A DNA stretch of 64,000 bases from Rothia mucilaginosa ATCC 25296. Its GTDB lineage: Bacteria; Actinomycetota; Actinomycetes; Actinomycetales; Micrococcaceae. Location: the NCBI RefSeq assembly GCF_000175615.1, contig NZ_ACVO01000016.1, forward strand, positions 1 through 64,000, in the 5' to 3' direction. This document shows positions 56,018 through 64,000 of this stretch, one piece after another. The stretch's first letter is position 1, and the number at the start of each line of letters is the position of its first letter. Both the position numbers and the translations under genes were made by a program. Below the pieces are notes generated by a model. It was not told where the DNA came from. It was given only the letters and a program-made list of their open reading frames with translations, and did not search any database.

Positions 56018-57070
56018 CTAAGAGCTCAGCGCAAACGCTTCGTTATACGCAGCCGCAAGCTTCAGCGGGTCGTGCACATTCGGCTGGGCGCTCGAACGTA
56101 GATGCGCCCACACAACCTTCGCACCCATCGCAGAGGCCTCACGCTCCAGCTCGGAACGGTGATCAGCCTGCATGTCAGCGTCAGCAATCACCGCGTCGAG
56201 GTACAGCTTCGGGGCGTACTGGCGCAACAAATCCAGGTGCGTTGCCGGGGTGAAGCCGACCGTCTCCTTATCGTCGGAGAGGTTCATGACCACGCAGCGG
56301 CGCGCCTCCGTGCGGATAATCGCCTCACGCTGAGCATCCAACAGCAGATGCGGCAGAACCGACGTACGCCACGAACCCGGACCCAAAACAATCCAATCGG
56401 ATTCTTCAATAGCGGAGAGCGCCTCCGGGCAGGGGCGAGCATTCTCAGGGGTCAGACCAATATCGTGAACCCGCTCCTCCTTCGAGAGGTTCACCTGACC
56501 GACCACCTTCACACGCTCAATACCGCCACCGTTATGCTCACGCAGCACGGTGCCGTAAATGACCATCGGATCCAGCGCCATCGGTAGCACGCGGCCGCGC
56601 GCATTCAGCAGGGCACCCGCCCAGTCCAGACCGGCAACCGGGTCATCCAGCAGCTGCCAGAGAGTAGCAATCAGCAGGTTACCGAGAGCATGGTAATCCA
56701 GCGGGAACTCACCCTCGTAACCCTCGGGCGCGCTAAAACGATGCTGCATCACATCACGCCACGTGCGACCCCAATCGGTGTCATCACACAGCGCAGAAAG
56801 CGCCATACGCAAATCTCCCGGAGGGAGAATACCCATCTCCTCACGCAAACGACCCGACGAACCGCCATCATCAGCAACCGTCACAACAGCCGTCAAATCA
56901 GGCGTGACGTGGCGCAACGCAGACAGGGAACCGTACAGCCCGTGGCCGCCGCCCATCGCCGTGACCTTCGGCGAACGGTGCGTGGTCTTCAACAGGCGCA
57001 AAGCCTGAGTCGGCAGAGCCGGCAGGCGCGGAATACCCTGAGTGTCATAACTGGTCGAATGGGTGGACAT
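56018..57070 (-). CDS. yvcK: YvcK/CofD-fold gluconeogenesis factor
   Basis: A 350-residue protein of the YvcK family that binds UDP-sugars and links central metabolism to cell-wall synthesis. The nucleotide-binding start VTAMGGGHGLYGSLSALR, VTVADDGGSSGRLREEMGILPPGDLR, and DWIVLGPGSWRTSVLPHLL are diagnostic. It lies between rapZ and whiA; a GCTCAAG/CTTGAGC hairpin (55976-55996) separates it from whiA. Confidence 0.95.
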   Translation of the reverse strand: MSTHSTSYDTQGIPRLPALPTQALRLLKTTHRSPKVTAMGGGHGLYGSLSALRHVTPDLTAVVTVADDGGSSGRLREEMGILPPGDLRMALSALCDDTDWGRTWRDVMQHRFSAPEGYEGEFPLDYHALGNLLIATLWQLLDDPVAGLDWAGALLNARGRVLPMALDPMVIYGTVLREHNGGGIERVKVVGQVNLSKEERVHDIGLTPENARPCPEALSAIEESDWIVLGPGSWRTSVLPHLLLDAQREAIIRTEARRCVVMNLSDDKETVGFTPATHLDLLRQYAPKLYLDAVIADADMQADHRSELEREASAMGAKVVWAHLRSSAQPNVHDPLKLAAAYNEAFALSS

Positions 57071-57178
57071 AGTAATACCTCACATACCCGGAAGGAATGG
57101 TATGCCGGCCCCATGGGTGCGGGGCCGGACGGCGGCTAATGAAACACGACGCGGTGGTTGGGACGCGCCGGGCGGAAC

Positions 57179-58093
57179 TTACTCGCGGCCCTTGTCACGG
57201 TGCTGAACATTCACGTTCAGCTCACCGAAAGCAGAGAGACGACGAGCCAGTTCTTCCGTCACAGCCACGGAACGGTGCTTACCACCGGTGCAGCCAATTG
57301 CGATGGTGGCGTAGTACTTGCCCTCACGGCGGTAGCCCTCAAGCACGGGGCGAAGAGCCGCAAGGTAGTTGCTGATGAACTCCTCGGTACCTGCGTGCTC
57401 CAGCACGTAGTCGCGCACCGGGGCGTCCTGACCGGTCAGGGGGCGCAGCTCCGGGACCCAGTGCGGGTTCGGGATGAAACGCATATCAGCCATGTAGTTA
57501 GCGTCCGAAGGTGCACCGTACTTGAAGCCGAAGCTCATCACGGTCAGATTGAGCTTCTTATCCGCACCCTCAGCGAACATTTCACGCACGGTACGAGCCA
57601 GCTCGTGAACGTTCATGCCGGTGGTGTCAATGGTGCGGTCAGAAGCGAGGCGCAGACCTTCAAAGAGAGTGCGTTCAGCGCGGATACCGTCGAGGACGCG
57701 GCCCTCACCCTGCAGCGGGTGCGGGCGGCGCTGAGCCTCGTAGCGGGCAATAATGGTCTCGTCCTTGGCGTCAAGAAAGAGCATGGAGAAGTCAATATCG
57801 GACTTGCGCAGAGTCTCAATCGCAGCGGGAAGATCGGAGAACAGTGCGCGGGCGCGAACGTCAATGCCGAGCGCCACCTTCGGCACTCGCGCACCGTCAC
57901 GGGTCACCAGCTCAGCCAGGGAACCGAGCATCTGCGGCGGGATGTTATCGATAACGTACCAGCCCTCATCCTCAAGTACGTTTGCGACAGTGCTGCGGCC
58001 TGCACCGGAAATACCGGTGATCACCAGAATCTGAGGACGCTCCTCACTCTGGGCGGACTGTACCGTGGCGGGCTTGCTCTGATTCTCGGGCAT
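57179..58093 (-). CDS. rapZ: RapZ-family nucleotide-binding protein
   Basis: A 304-residue RNase adapter/NTPase. Walker A GISGAGRST is at 27-35, DAKDETIIARYEAQRRPHPL and MSFGFKYGAPSDANYMADMRFIPNPHW are family hallmarks, and the C-terminal domain binds RNA in E. coli. In actinobacteria the targets are less clear. GAAGGGGAAGAAG precedes the ATG. The uvrC gene that commonly starts this cluster is absent from the upstream side. Confidence 0.94.
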   Translation of the reverse strand: MPENQSKPATVQSAQSEERPQILVITGISGAGRSTVANVLEDEGWYVIDNIPPQMLGSLAELVTRDGARVPKVALGIDVRARALFSDLPAAIETLRKSDIDFSMLFLDAKDETIIARYEAQRRPHPLQGEGRVLDGIRAERTLFEGLRLASDRTIDTTGMNVHELARTVREMFAEGADKKLNLTVMSFGFKYGAPSDANYMADMRFIPNPHWVPELRPLTGQDAPVRDYVLEHAGTEEFISNYLAALRPVLEGYRREGKYYATIAIGCTGGKHRSVAVTEELARRLSAFGELNVNVQHRDKGRE

Positions 58094-58362
58094 GGTGCTT
58101 CTTCCCCTTCAACGCGAAATACTCTCTATGCCATGATACAAGACCTTTATCTGACGGTTCAGGGGTACGGTCAGAAATTTCACCAGTATGACAGAAATAT
58201 GAGACGCTCCCCCGGCGGAACCCCAGAAGGAAAGAAATCCCGGTCACAAGTGCTTGCGCATAATGCTCTCCAAGGGGTCTACAGCAAGAGGCGGGCGGCG
58301 GAGTCCGCAGGGTACAGCCCCCGGCTAAGAACCTCGCGCGGTAACACTGCCGCGGGTACAGT
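58094..58362. other. Gene-free region upstream of rapZ
   Basis: About 270 bases with no credible ORF; it holds the rapZ promoter region (TTGTATCAT on the minus strand near 58135) and several G/C-rich segments. Confidence 0.35.
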
Positions 58363-58406
58363 AAAGCCCGCACGATACCTCCCACAGGAAGTACCGCACG
58401 GGCTTT
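58363..58406 (-). terminator. Terminator of coaBC
   Basis: AAAGCCCG (58363-58370) pairs with CGGGCTTT (58399-58406), plus inner GTAC/GTAT pairing, 57 bases past the coaBC stop. Confidence 0.7.
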
Positions 58407-58463
58407 GAAGATACGTAAGCAAGCGCGCACCAGCTGAGTAGCTACGCGGATGCATGAGGATTC

Positions 58464-59903
58464 TTAGGCAGAAAGCTCAAGCAGGAAAGCCGCCACATGC
58501 TCCAGCAGGCGCACCGACAGTTCCTTCTTCGAACCGGAGAACACCGGCGCCTCATCATTCAGAGTCGACAGCAGCGTAATCGTGTTATCGTCCGTGCCGA
58601 AACCACGATTCACACCCACCGTATTGACCGCCAAGAAATCCGTGCCCTTACGCTGTAGCTTCTCACGACCCAGCTCCAACGGAGTCTTCTCCGCCGAACC
58701 GGTCTCCGCCGCAAAACCAACAATGAGCTTCGGACCGAGGGTGCTCTCCCCCGCCTCACGAGCCTGCTGGCGGCGCACCACGACCTCACGCAGAATATCC
58801 GGGTTGCGTACCAGCTGAATCACCGGCGCATCCTCAGAATCGGCGCTCTTCTTAATCTTGAACTCGGCAAACTCGGCGGGCCTAAAATCAGCCACCGCCG
58901 CAGACATAATCAGCACATCCGCCGCCGTGCTCGCCTCAAGGGTCGCCTCACGCAGCTCCAGGGCGCTCACCACGCGGGTCACCTGCACACCCTCCGGCGC
59001 GGGAACCTCAAGGTTCGCGCCGATCAGGTGCACGGTCGCGCCCAGGTCGCGTGCCGCCTCCGCGAGCGCCACACCCTGCTTGCCGGTCGAACGGTTGCCG
59101 AGGAAGCGCACCGGGTCCAGTGCCTCACGGGTGCCGCCAGCGGTAATGACCACGAGGCGACCTGCCAGAGGACCACGCAGTGATTCGGATGCGCCAGCTG
59201 CCTGGCTGGGTTCAATCTGACCAGGCTCAGCCTTGCCCGAATCACCCTGATTCAGCAGCGCCGAAGTCAGCGTCGCCGCACGCGCCGCCGCCATGCGCTC
59301 CTGTTCCGTACCCGTGTACAGGGGCTCAGTCGGCGCGTAACCGGGCGTGTACACCGGGTGCACCTGACCCTTCGGGAAGCGCTCAATCACATCCAGCGCC
59401 ACCGCGAAAATGTCCTCCGGCTCAGGCATACGACCCGGACCAGAATCCGGGCCCGTCAAACGCCCAATCGCAGGCTCGATCACGTGATAACCCCACGAAC
59501 GCAGCGTCTGCACATTCGCCTGAGTCGCCGGATGCTCCCACATCTGGGTGTGCATCGCGGGCGCCAAAATCACCGGGGCGTGCGTCGTCAACACCGTAGA
59601 GGACAGCAGATCATCCGCACGACCAGCCGCCAAACGAGCCAGCAAATCAGCGGTCGCCGGGGCAATCACCACAGCGTCAGCCTGCTCGGCCTGACGCACA
59701 TGGTTCACCTCCGGCACGCGGTCAAACACGTCCGTTGAGACGGGGTTGCCGCTCAGCGCCTCCAGGGTGGGAACACCCACGAACTTCGTCGCGTTCGGGG
59801 TGGGCATGGCGATAACTTCGTCGCCATTCTTCGCAAAAAGACGAAGGAGCATCGCCGCCTTATACGCAGCAATGCCCCCTCCAATACCAACGATAATGCG
59901 CAT
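58464..59903 (-). CDS. coaBC: Bifunctional phosphopantothenoylcysteine decarboxylase/synthetase CoaBC
   Basis: A 479-residue coenzyme A enzyme. The N-terminal flavoprotein CoaC half has GIGGGIAAYKA, EVNHVRQAEQADAVVIAPATADLLARLA (with the catalytic His) and APAMHTQMWEHPATQANV; the CoaB half starts near VVITAGGTREALDPVRFLGNRSTGKQG. A linker of about 45 residues between them is Ala/Gln/Gly-rich (TSALLNQGDSGKAEPGQIEP). It follows rpoZ by 30 bases. Confidence 0.95.
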   Translation of the reverse strand: MRIIVGIGGGIAAYKAAMLLRLFAKNGDEVIAMPTPNATKFVGVPTLEALSGNPVSTDVFDRVPEVNHVRQAEQADAVVIAPATADLLARLAAGRADDLLSSTVLTTHAPVILAPAMHTQMWEHPATQANVQTLRSWGYHVIEPAIGRLTGPDSGPGRMPEPEDIFAVALDVIERFPKGQVHPVYTPGYAPTEPLYTGTEQERMAAARAATLTSALLNQGDSGKAEPGQIEPSQAAGASESLRGPLAGRLVVITAGGTREALDPVRFLGNRSTGKQGVALAEAARDLGATVHLIGANLEVPAPEGVQVTRVVSALELREATLEASTAADVLIMSAAVADFRPAEFAEFKIKKSADSEDAPVIQLVRNPDILREVVVRRQQAREAGESTLGPKLIVGFAAETGSAEKTPLELGREKLQRKGTDFLAVNTVGVNRGFGTDDNTITLLSTLNDEAPVFSGSKKELSVRLLEHVAAFLLELSA

Positions 59904-59933
59904 GGTACGTCAAAGAATCCTTGTAGAAGCAGA

Positions 59934-60392
59934 TTACTCAGCGGACTCGTCGAGGATAACCTCTTCGATAGCAATAACCTCTTCGCTACCTGCGGGGATG
60001 TACTCCTCCTCGATAGCGCCAGAGAACTCAGCCGCGCTGAAATCAATCACAGCGGACAGATCCTCGGGAACGGGGTAGCCGTCCTCGTCGAACTTTGCGT
60101 CCGGGCGGTGCTCCGCCACAACACGGTCAGCAATGATTTCACGCATTGCCACCGACAGGGACTTCTCGTTCGACTCAGCGTCAACCAGCGGGCCAACGTG
60201 CGCAGCAGTATTGTCCTGCAGGTTAGCGTAGTACGCGTTAATCTGGCGTGCACGGCGGGCACCGAAAATCACCAGGCCGTACTTGGACTCCGCCTTCTCA
60301 ATCAGCGCGTCAGCGCTGGGGCTCACGATGCCCTCGGGAGCGACACCGTCAACGAAGTTGTAGTCCTCGTGTTCCTTGATTTCGTTTGCCAC
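59934..60392 (-). CDS. rpoZ: RNA polymerase omega subunit
   Basis: A 152-residue omega subunit. The core SPSADALIEKAESKYGLVIFGARRARQINAYYANL...EKSLSVAMREI is typical, but omega in most actinobacteria is about 85-110 residues; here the last 55 residues form an acidic extension (KFDEDGYPVPEDLSAVIDFS... EEVILDESAE). GGAG seven bases before GTG 60392 supports the start MANEIKEHEDYN rather than the longer frame. It sits between gmk and coaBC. Confidence 0.93.
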   Translation of the reverse strand: MANEIKEHEDYNFVDGVAPEGIVSPSADALIEKAESKYGLVIFGARRARQINAYYANLQDNTAAHVGPLVDAESNEKSLSVAMREIIADRVVAEHRPDAKFDEDGYPVPEDLSAVIDFSAAEFSGAIEEEYIPAGSEEVIAIEEVILDESAE

Positions 60393-60592
60393 TAAAAACT
60401 CCAAATAGCTTGATGGAATGTACGTACCGACCACCCCCGTACACCGTTCGCGCTATGGCGCAAACCGGGCGCACTGAGGGCACGGTCAAAACTAAAGAAC
60501 TATTCTACCCTCTCAACGGCTAAAACGCACGTACCAGCCCAGATAAAAGGCAGACCGGCAGGCACAGAGTAGCGGGCACAGGGCAAACAAAA

Positions 60593-60630
60593 GGCGGGGG
60601 CTCCGAAGAAAACTCTTCGAAACCCCCACC
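60593..60630 (-). terminator. Terminator of gmk
   Basis: GGCGGGGGCTCCGAAGA (60593-60609) pairs with TCTTCGAAACCCCCACC (60614-60630), with TTTTGTTTG on the minus strand. Confidence 0.85.
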
Positions 60631-60703
60631 CTTCACAACTCCTCACGGCAGAACTACAGGTCGGAAGAAACTCTAGCCCCACCGCAAACGCAAAGCATGC
60701 AGA

Positions 60704-61261
60704 TTAGGCGGCGCCAATCAGCTCAGCAATCTCCTTCGCTGCACGCTCAACAGAGTCGTTGACGACCGTGACGTCAAATTCCTTCTCAGCAGCCAACTCA
60801 ACCTTCGCGGTTTCAAGGCGACGAGCTTGCTCCTGCTCACTCTCGGTACCTCGACCCACCAGACGCGACACCAGCTCATCCCAGCTCGGAGGAGCCAAGA
60901 AAATCAGGCGAGCATCAGGCATGGTCTCGCGAATCTGGCGAGCACCCTGCAGGTCAATCTCAAGGATCACCGGGCGGCCAGCATCCAGAGCCTCCTGGAC
61001 CTTAGCGCGCGGAGTACCGTACTTGTTCTTACCGTGCACCACAGCGTACTCAAGCATCTGACCGTCAGCAATCATCTGGTCAAACTCTTCCATCGAAACG
61101 AAATAGTAGTGAGTACCGTCAACCTCACCGGGGCGAGGATCACGAGTGGTAGCGGAAACAGAGAACCACACGTTCGGGTAGTTCTCACGAATGTACTGGC
61201 ACACCGTACCCTTGCCAACAGCAGTGGGGCCAGCCAGTACGGTGAGAGTCGGCTGAGACAT
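60704..61261 (-). CDS. gmk: Guanylate kinase
   Basis: A 185-residue enzyme phosphorylating GMP to GDP. The P-loop GPTAVGKGT is at 11-19; [31 protein letters not shown] and [29 protein letters not shown] are the GMP-binding and lid regions. AAGGAAGC precedes the ATG. It follows mihF by 41 bases. Confidence 0.96.
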   Translation of the reverse strand: MSQPTLTVLAGPTAVGKGTVCQYIRENYPNVWFSVSATTRDPRPGEVDGTHYYFVSMEEFDQMIADGQMLEYAVVHGKNKYGTPRAKVQEALDAGRPVILEIDLQGARQIRETMPDARLIFLAPPSWDELVSRLVGRGTESEQEQARRLETAKVELAAEKEFDVTVVNDSVERAAKEIAELIGAA

Positions 61262-61302
61262 AGCTTCCTTACTGTGCCTTCATCGGCTGAAGGCACGATG
61301 TG

Positions 61303-61683
61303 TTAGGACTGAGAAGACTCGGAAGACTGACCAGCAGTCTTACGACGTGCACGGTTCAAATACCGCGAATTACGGTTGAAGTACTCCACCATCTTGCGAC
61401 GCTGGTGTACACCAAGGCCGCCAAGGCGGCGAGTCGGTGCAATATGAAGTTCTTCAATGATGCGTTCAGCGCGAACGGCACCAATGCCCGGAAGTGCGCG
61501 CAGCATCTGCCCCACCGGCATTTTAGCCAGTGCAGGGTCGGAATCGACCATATCGAGCACCTGACGCACGGAAAGTTCACGTTCACTCAGTGCACGCTTA
61601 ATTTCCTGGCGGTGTGCTCGGGCAAGTACTGCCTTCTCGCGGGCGGAGGCGCGCGCATCCTCAGTTAGCGGAGTCAGCGGCAT
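61303..61683 (-). CDS. mihF: Actinobacterial integration host factor (mIHF type)
   Basis: A 126-residue nucleoid-associated protein, unrelated to enterobacterial IHF. The family core is QVLDMVDSDPALAKMPVGQMLRALPGIGAVRAERIIEELHIAPTRRLGGLGVHQRRKMVE, an H2TH-like DNA-binding fold. GGGGGA eight bases before ATG 61683 supports the start MPLTPLTEDAR; an ATG at 61698 preceded by TATAAC could also be used from a leaderless message. It lies between pyrF and gmk as in other actinobacteria. Confidence 0.93.
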   Translation of the reverse strand: MPLTPLTEDARASAREKAVLARAHRQEIKRALSERELSVRQVLDMVDSDPALAKMPVGQMLRALPGIGAVRAERIIEELHIAPTRRLGGLGVHQRRKMVEYFNRNSRYLNRARRKTAGQSSESSQS

Positions 61684-61739
61684 GGTTGGGTCCCCCATTT
61701 CTGCGAGTTATAGAATTTTACTTATCAACTAATGTAACA

Positions 61740-62016
61740 CGGATAGCACGAGAACCCTCGTTCCACCCGCGGTACTCACCCTCGCACCAACAATGCGTCT
61801 ACGCACGTCAGCACGTAAATATCAGGGAGTACCCCTATAGCATAGCGGAGTATTCGCCCTATCAAAAGTGGAGCCACGCACGTGCCTCAAAGAGCAGGCG
61901 CACTCCCCCACTACAGAGGTGAGAAAACTCGCATCGGCGCGAGTGTGCGGCGGCAAAATTATGCATGCGGGTGTACCGAAAAAATGCGATAAAAGAGGCA
62001 CGCACAAGGTGTACGC
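61740..62016. other. Gene-free region between mihF and pyrF
   Basis: About 280 bases containing the mihF promoter. The 81-codon frame on the minus strand is not credible. A GCATGC/ATGCAT cluster at 61962-61970 and an AT-rich run at 61977-61995 are the only notable signals. Confidence 0.35.
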
Positions 62017-62074
62017 AAAAGGGGCGCGCACCCCGAACAGACCCTCAACAGAATCCACCCGGAGCACACGCCCC
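62017..62074 (-). terminator. Terminator of pyrF
   Basis: GGGGCGCGCACCCC (62021-62034) pairs with GGAGCACACGCCCC (62061-62074) with mismatches; TTTT follows on the minus strand. Confidence 0.7.
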
Positions 62075-62092
62075 TCTCACACAACACGCGGA

Positions 62093-62968
62093 CTACGCGC
62101 CGCGAGCCGCCAACAGGTCATCACGAGCCGCCTGCGCAGCCTGAGCCAAACCCTCAACCGACGGGCCCGCAGCGAGCACGCCGCGGCTGGAATTCACCAG
62201 CACCTGCGACTCCACACCCGCGAACACACGGTACAGGTCAGCGGCCGAGGCACCCTGAGCGCCGTAACCGGGCGACAGAATCGGGCCGTTGAAGGAACCC
62301 AGGTCAATACCCAGGTCAACCAGCGCCTGGCCGACGGTCGCACCGACCACCAGGCCGCACGGGCCCATCTGCTCCCACTGGCGGGAGGCGTTCTCGGCTA
62401 CCGCCGCGGCAATAATGCGCTTGGCCACCGCGCCCCCAGACTCGCCGGAATGGCCAGACTCCGACGCGCCCACGTGCTGAACGCTCTTACCCTCAGGGTT
62501 CGAGGTCAACGCCAACACGAACGTGCCGCGGTCATTCTCATCAGCCAAATCCAGCGCCGGACGTAGCGACTCAAAACCCAGGTACGGGCTCAAAGTCACC
62601 GAATCGGTACCCAGCGGCGACGAGGAGCCGAGCCACGCATCCGCGTACGCCTTCATGGTCGAACCGATATCGCCGCGCTTAGCATCAGCAACAATCAGCA
62701 CACCATCAGCGGCAGCGCGGGCAAACAGCGCCTCCAGCACAGCAAGACCAGCCGAACCGTGACGCTCAAACAGCGCCACCTGAGGCTTCAACGCCGCCGC
62801 AAACGGGGCGCAACCCTCATAGACCGCCTCAGTAAAAGCAGCCAGGCCGGCAGCAGAATCCTCAAGACCCCACTGCTCCAGCAGGTTCGGATGCGGGTCA
62901 ATACCCACACACAGCGGGCCGCGCTCCGCCATCGCCTTCGCCAGACGATCACCAAAAGCAGCGGACAT
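62093..62968 (-). CDS. pyrF: Orotidine 5'-phosphate decarboxylase
   Basis: A 291-residue enzyme converting OMP to UMP, of the longer type 2 form found in actinobacteria. LCVGIDPHPNLLEQWG and VLIVADAKRGDIGSTMKAYADAWLG (catalytic Asp-x-Lys-x-x-Asp) are present, and GPILSPGYGAQGAS is the phosphate-binding end. Its ATG overlaps the carB stop (TAATG), so translation is coupled. Confidence 0.96.
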   Translation of the reverse strand: MSAAFGDRLAKAMAERGPLCVGIDPHPNLLEQWGLEDSAAGLAAFTEAVYEGCAPFAAALKPQVALFERHGSAGLAVLEALFARAAADGVLIVADAKRGDIGSTMKAYADAWLGSSSPLGTDSVTLSPYLGFESLRPALDLADENDRGTFVLALTSNPEGKSVQHVGASESGHSGESGGAVAKRIIAAAVAENASRQWEQMGPCGLVVGATVGQALVDLGIDLGSFNGPILSPGYGAQGASAADLYRVFAGVESQVLVNSSRGVLAAGPSVEGLAQAAQAARDDLLAARGA

Positions 62969-64000
62969 TACGCCTCGCCACCCTCGGAACGAGCATCCAC
63001 AGCGGCAGCCAGCTGAACGCCGTGCTCCTGCAGGCTCATGATGTCCCAGCTGTGCTCACGCAGAGCATTAATCGCCTGAACAGCCGCAGCGAACTCAGAG
63101 ATAGTGGTCATGACCGGGCAGCCCACCGAAACCGCAGCGGCACGAATCTCGTAACCATCGCTACGAGCAGCACCACCGGCAGGGGTGTTCAGAATCAGGT
63201 CAATGTCACCATTGCGGACCATGTCCACAATCGAGTGGTCGCCATTCGCCTCAGCGAACTTCGAGGCCACAATCACCGAGTTCAAGCCGTTACGGCGCAG
63301 AATCTCAGCGGTACCACCGGTCGAAACGATCTCAAAGCCCAGCGACTCCAGCATCTTCGCGTAAATAATGACGTTACGCTTATCGTGGTTAGCCACCGAA
63401 ATGAACACCTTACCGGAGGTCGGCAGCGGCGAACCAGCACCAGCCTGAGCCTTCGCGAACGCGGTGTCATAGTGCTTATCCAGACCCATGACCTCACCGG
63501 TCGAACGCATCTCCGGGCTCAGCAGCGAATCCACCACAACACCCTCGGGAGTGCGGAAACGAGCGAACGGCAGAACCGCAGCCTTCACAGCAATCGCAGT
63601 TTCCTCAGGCAGGGATGCGCCATCCATGTTCGACGGCAGGTAACCCTCAGCCTTCAGCTCCGCAATGCTCTTACCCAGACCAATCAGCACGGCAGCCTTA
63701 GCCATCTGCACGCCGGTAGCCTTCGACACGAACGGAACAGTACGAGACGCACGCGGGTTCGCCTCAATCACGTACAGGTTCTCAGACACGTACGCGAACT
63801 GAATGTTAATCAGGCCGCGAACACCGGTGCCGCGAGCAATCTTCTCGGTAGCGTCCTTCACCTTCGCGATGATGTCCGGGCCGAGAGTAATCGGAGGCAG
63901 AGTACAGGAAGAGTCACCCGAGTGAATACCAGCTTCCTCAATGTGCTCCATGACGCCGCCCAAGTACAGCTCCTCGCCGTCGAACAGAGCGTCAACGTCA
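62968..64000 (-). CDS. carB: Carbamoyl-phosphate synthase large subunit (C-terminal part)
   Basis: A fragment of about 344 residues continuing past the window edge (reading [30 protein letters not shown] at its start). It includes the end of the second ATP-grasp domain ([32 protein letters not shown]) and the MGS-like regulatory domain ([38 protein letters not shown]), ending in DARSEGGEA. Supplies carbamoyl phosphate for pyrimidines and arginine. First gene in the carB-pyrF pair of this window. Confidence 0.96.
   Translation of the reverse strand, partial: DVDALFDGEELYLGGVMEHIEEAGIHSGDSSCTLPPITLGPDIIAKVKDATEKIARGTGVRGLINIQFAYVSENLYVIEANPRASRTVPFVSKATGVQMAKAAVLIGLGKSIAELKAEGYLPSNMDGASLPEETAIAVKAAVLPFARFRTPEGVVVDSLLSPEMRSTGEVMGLDKHYDTAFAKAQAGAGSPLPTSGKVFISVANHDKRNVIIYAKMLESLGFEIVSTGGTAEILRRNGLNSVIVASKFAEANGDHSIVDMVRNGDIDLILNTPAGGAARSDGYEIRAAAVSVGCPVMTTISEFAAAVQAINALREHSWDIMSLQEHGVQLAAAVDARSEGGEA

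Noticed and set aside
61822..62067. 81-codon minus-strand frame between pyrF and mihF
   Set aside because: Overlaps the pyrF terminator; no SD or motif.

Overview
The window reads as chromosomal DNA of an actinobacterium in the Micrococcaceae, most probably an oral Rothia-type organism; the genus is an inference from gene order and protein character. The supporting markers are actinobacteria-specific: MshC (mycothiol), RbpA, WhiA, actinobacterial IHF, a fused PafBC regulator, Pup with PafA, Dop and ARC, HelY, DUF3043, DUF3097 and DUF6318. No tRNA, rRNA, CRISPR array, insertion sequence or prophage was recognised. Almost every gene is a core gene and most lie on the minus strand.

Layout: 1-0.85 kb, two DUF6318 lipoprotein relatives. 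1.0-7.5 kb, DUF3043 protein (minus), then M20 dipeptidase, erpA, trpD, an NfeD/SPFH pair and rbpA (plus). 7.7-13.1 kb, polyprenyl-phosphate mannose synthase, an amidohydrolase-like protein without metal ligands, and HelY. 13.4-17.4 kb, tatC, tatA, a small membrane protein and fused pafBC. 17.5-26.2 kb, two FKBP prolyl isomerases and the pupylation locus trmI-arc-dop-pup-pafA, which has no proteasome core genes. 26.4-27.1 kb, an AT-richer HigB/HigA-type toxin-antitoxin pair. 27.3-35.8 kb, mshC, uppP behind a structured leader, a DUF1963-like protein, leuA behind a leucine attenuator, an LCP ligase and era. 35.9-42.3 kb, CBS-domain transporter-like protein, ybeY, phoH, rsmE and dnaJ, with divergent DUF3097. 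42.5-48.1 kb, a DUF4870 protein, an AT-rich gene-free convergent gap, hemW, lepA and a PAC2 protein. 48.3-49.1 kb, an accessory patch with a duplicated 39-bp terminator sequence, small ORFs and a candidate structured RNA. 49.1-54.7 kb, rpsT, a PemK/MazF-like protein, holA, comEC and comEA. 54.9-58.1 kb, whiA, yvcK and rapZ. 58.4-64 kb, coaBC, rpoZ, gmk, mihF, pyrF and the end of carB.

Functional links: trmI-arc-dop-pup-pafA encode pupylation and a ring ATPase, with PafBC (DNA-damage regulator) nearby. comEA-comEC suggest DNA uptake. rsmE-phoH-ybeY-CBS-era is a ribosome/RNA maturation cluster. carB-pyrF-mihF-gmk-rpoZ-coaBC joins nucleotide and CoA synthesis to transcription. The items most worth following up are the structured RNA candidate with its twin terminators (48.3-49.05 kb), the leuA attenuator, pupylation without a proteasome, the uppP leader, and the abrupt codon-usage switch inside trpD.
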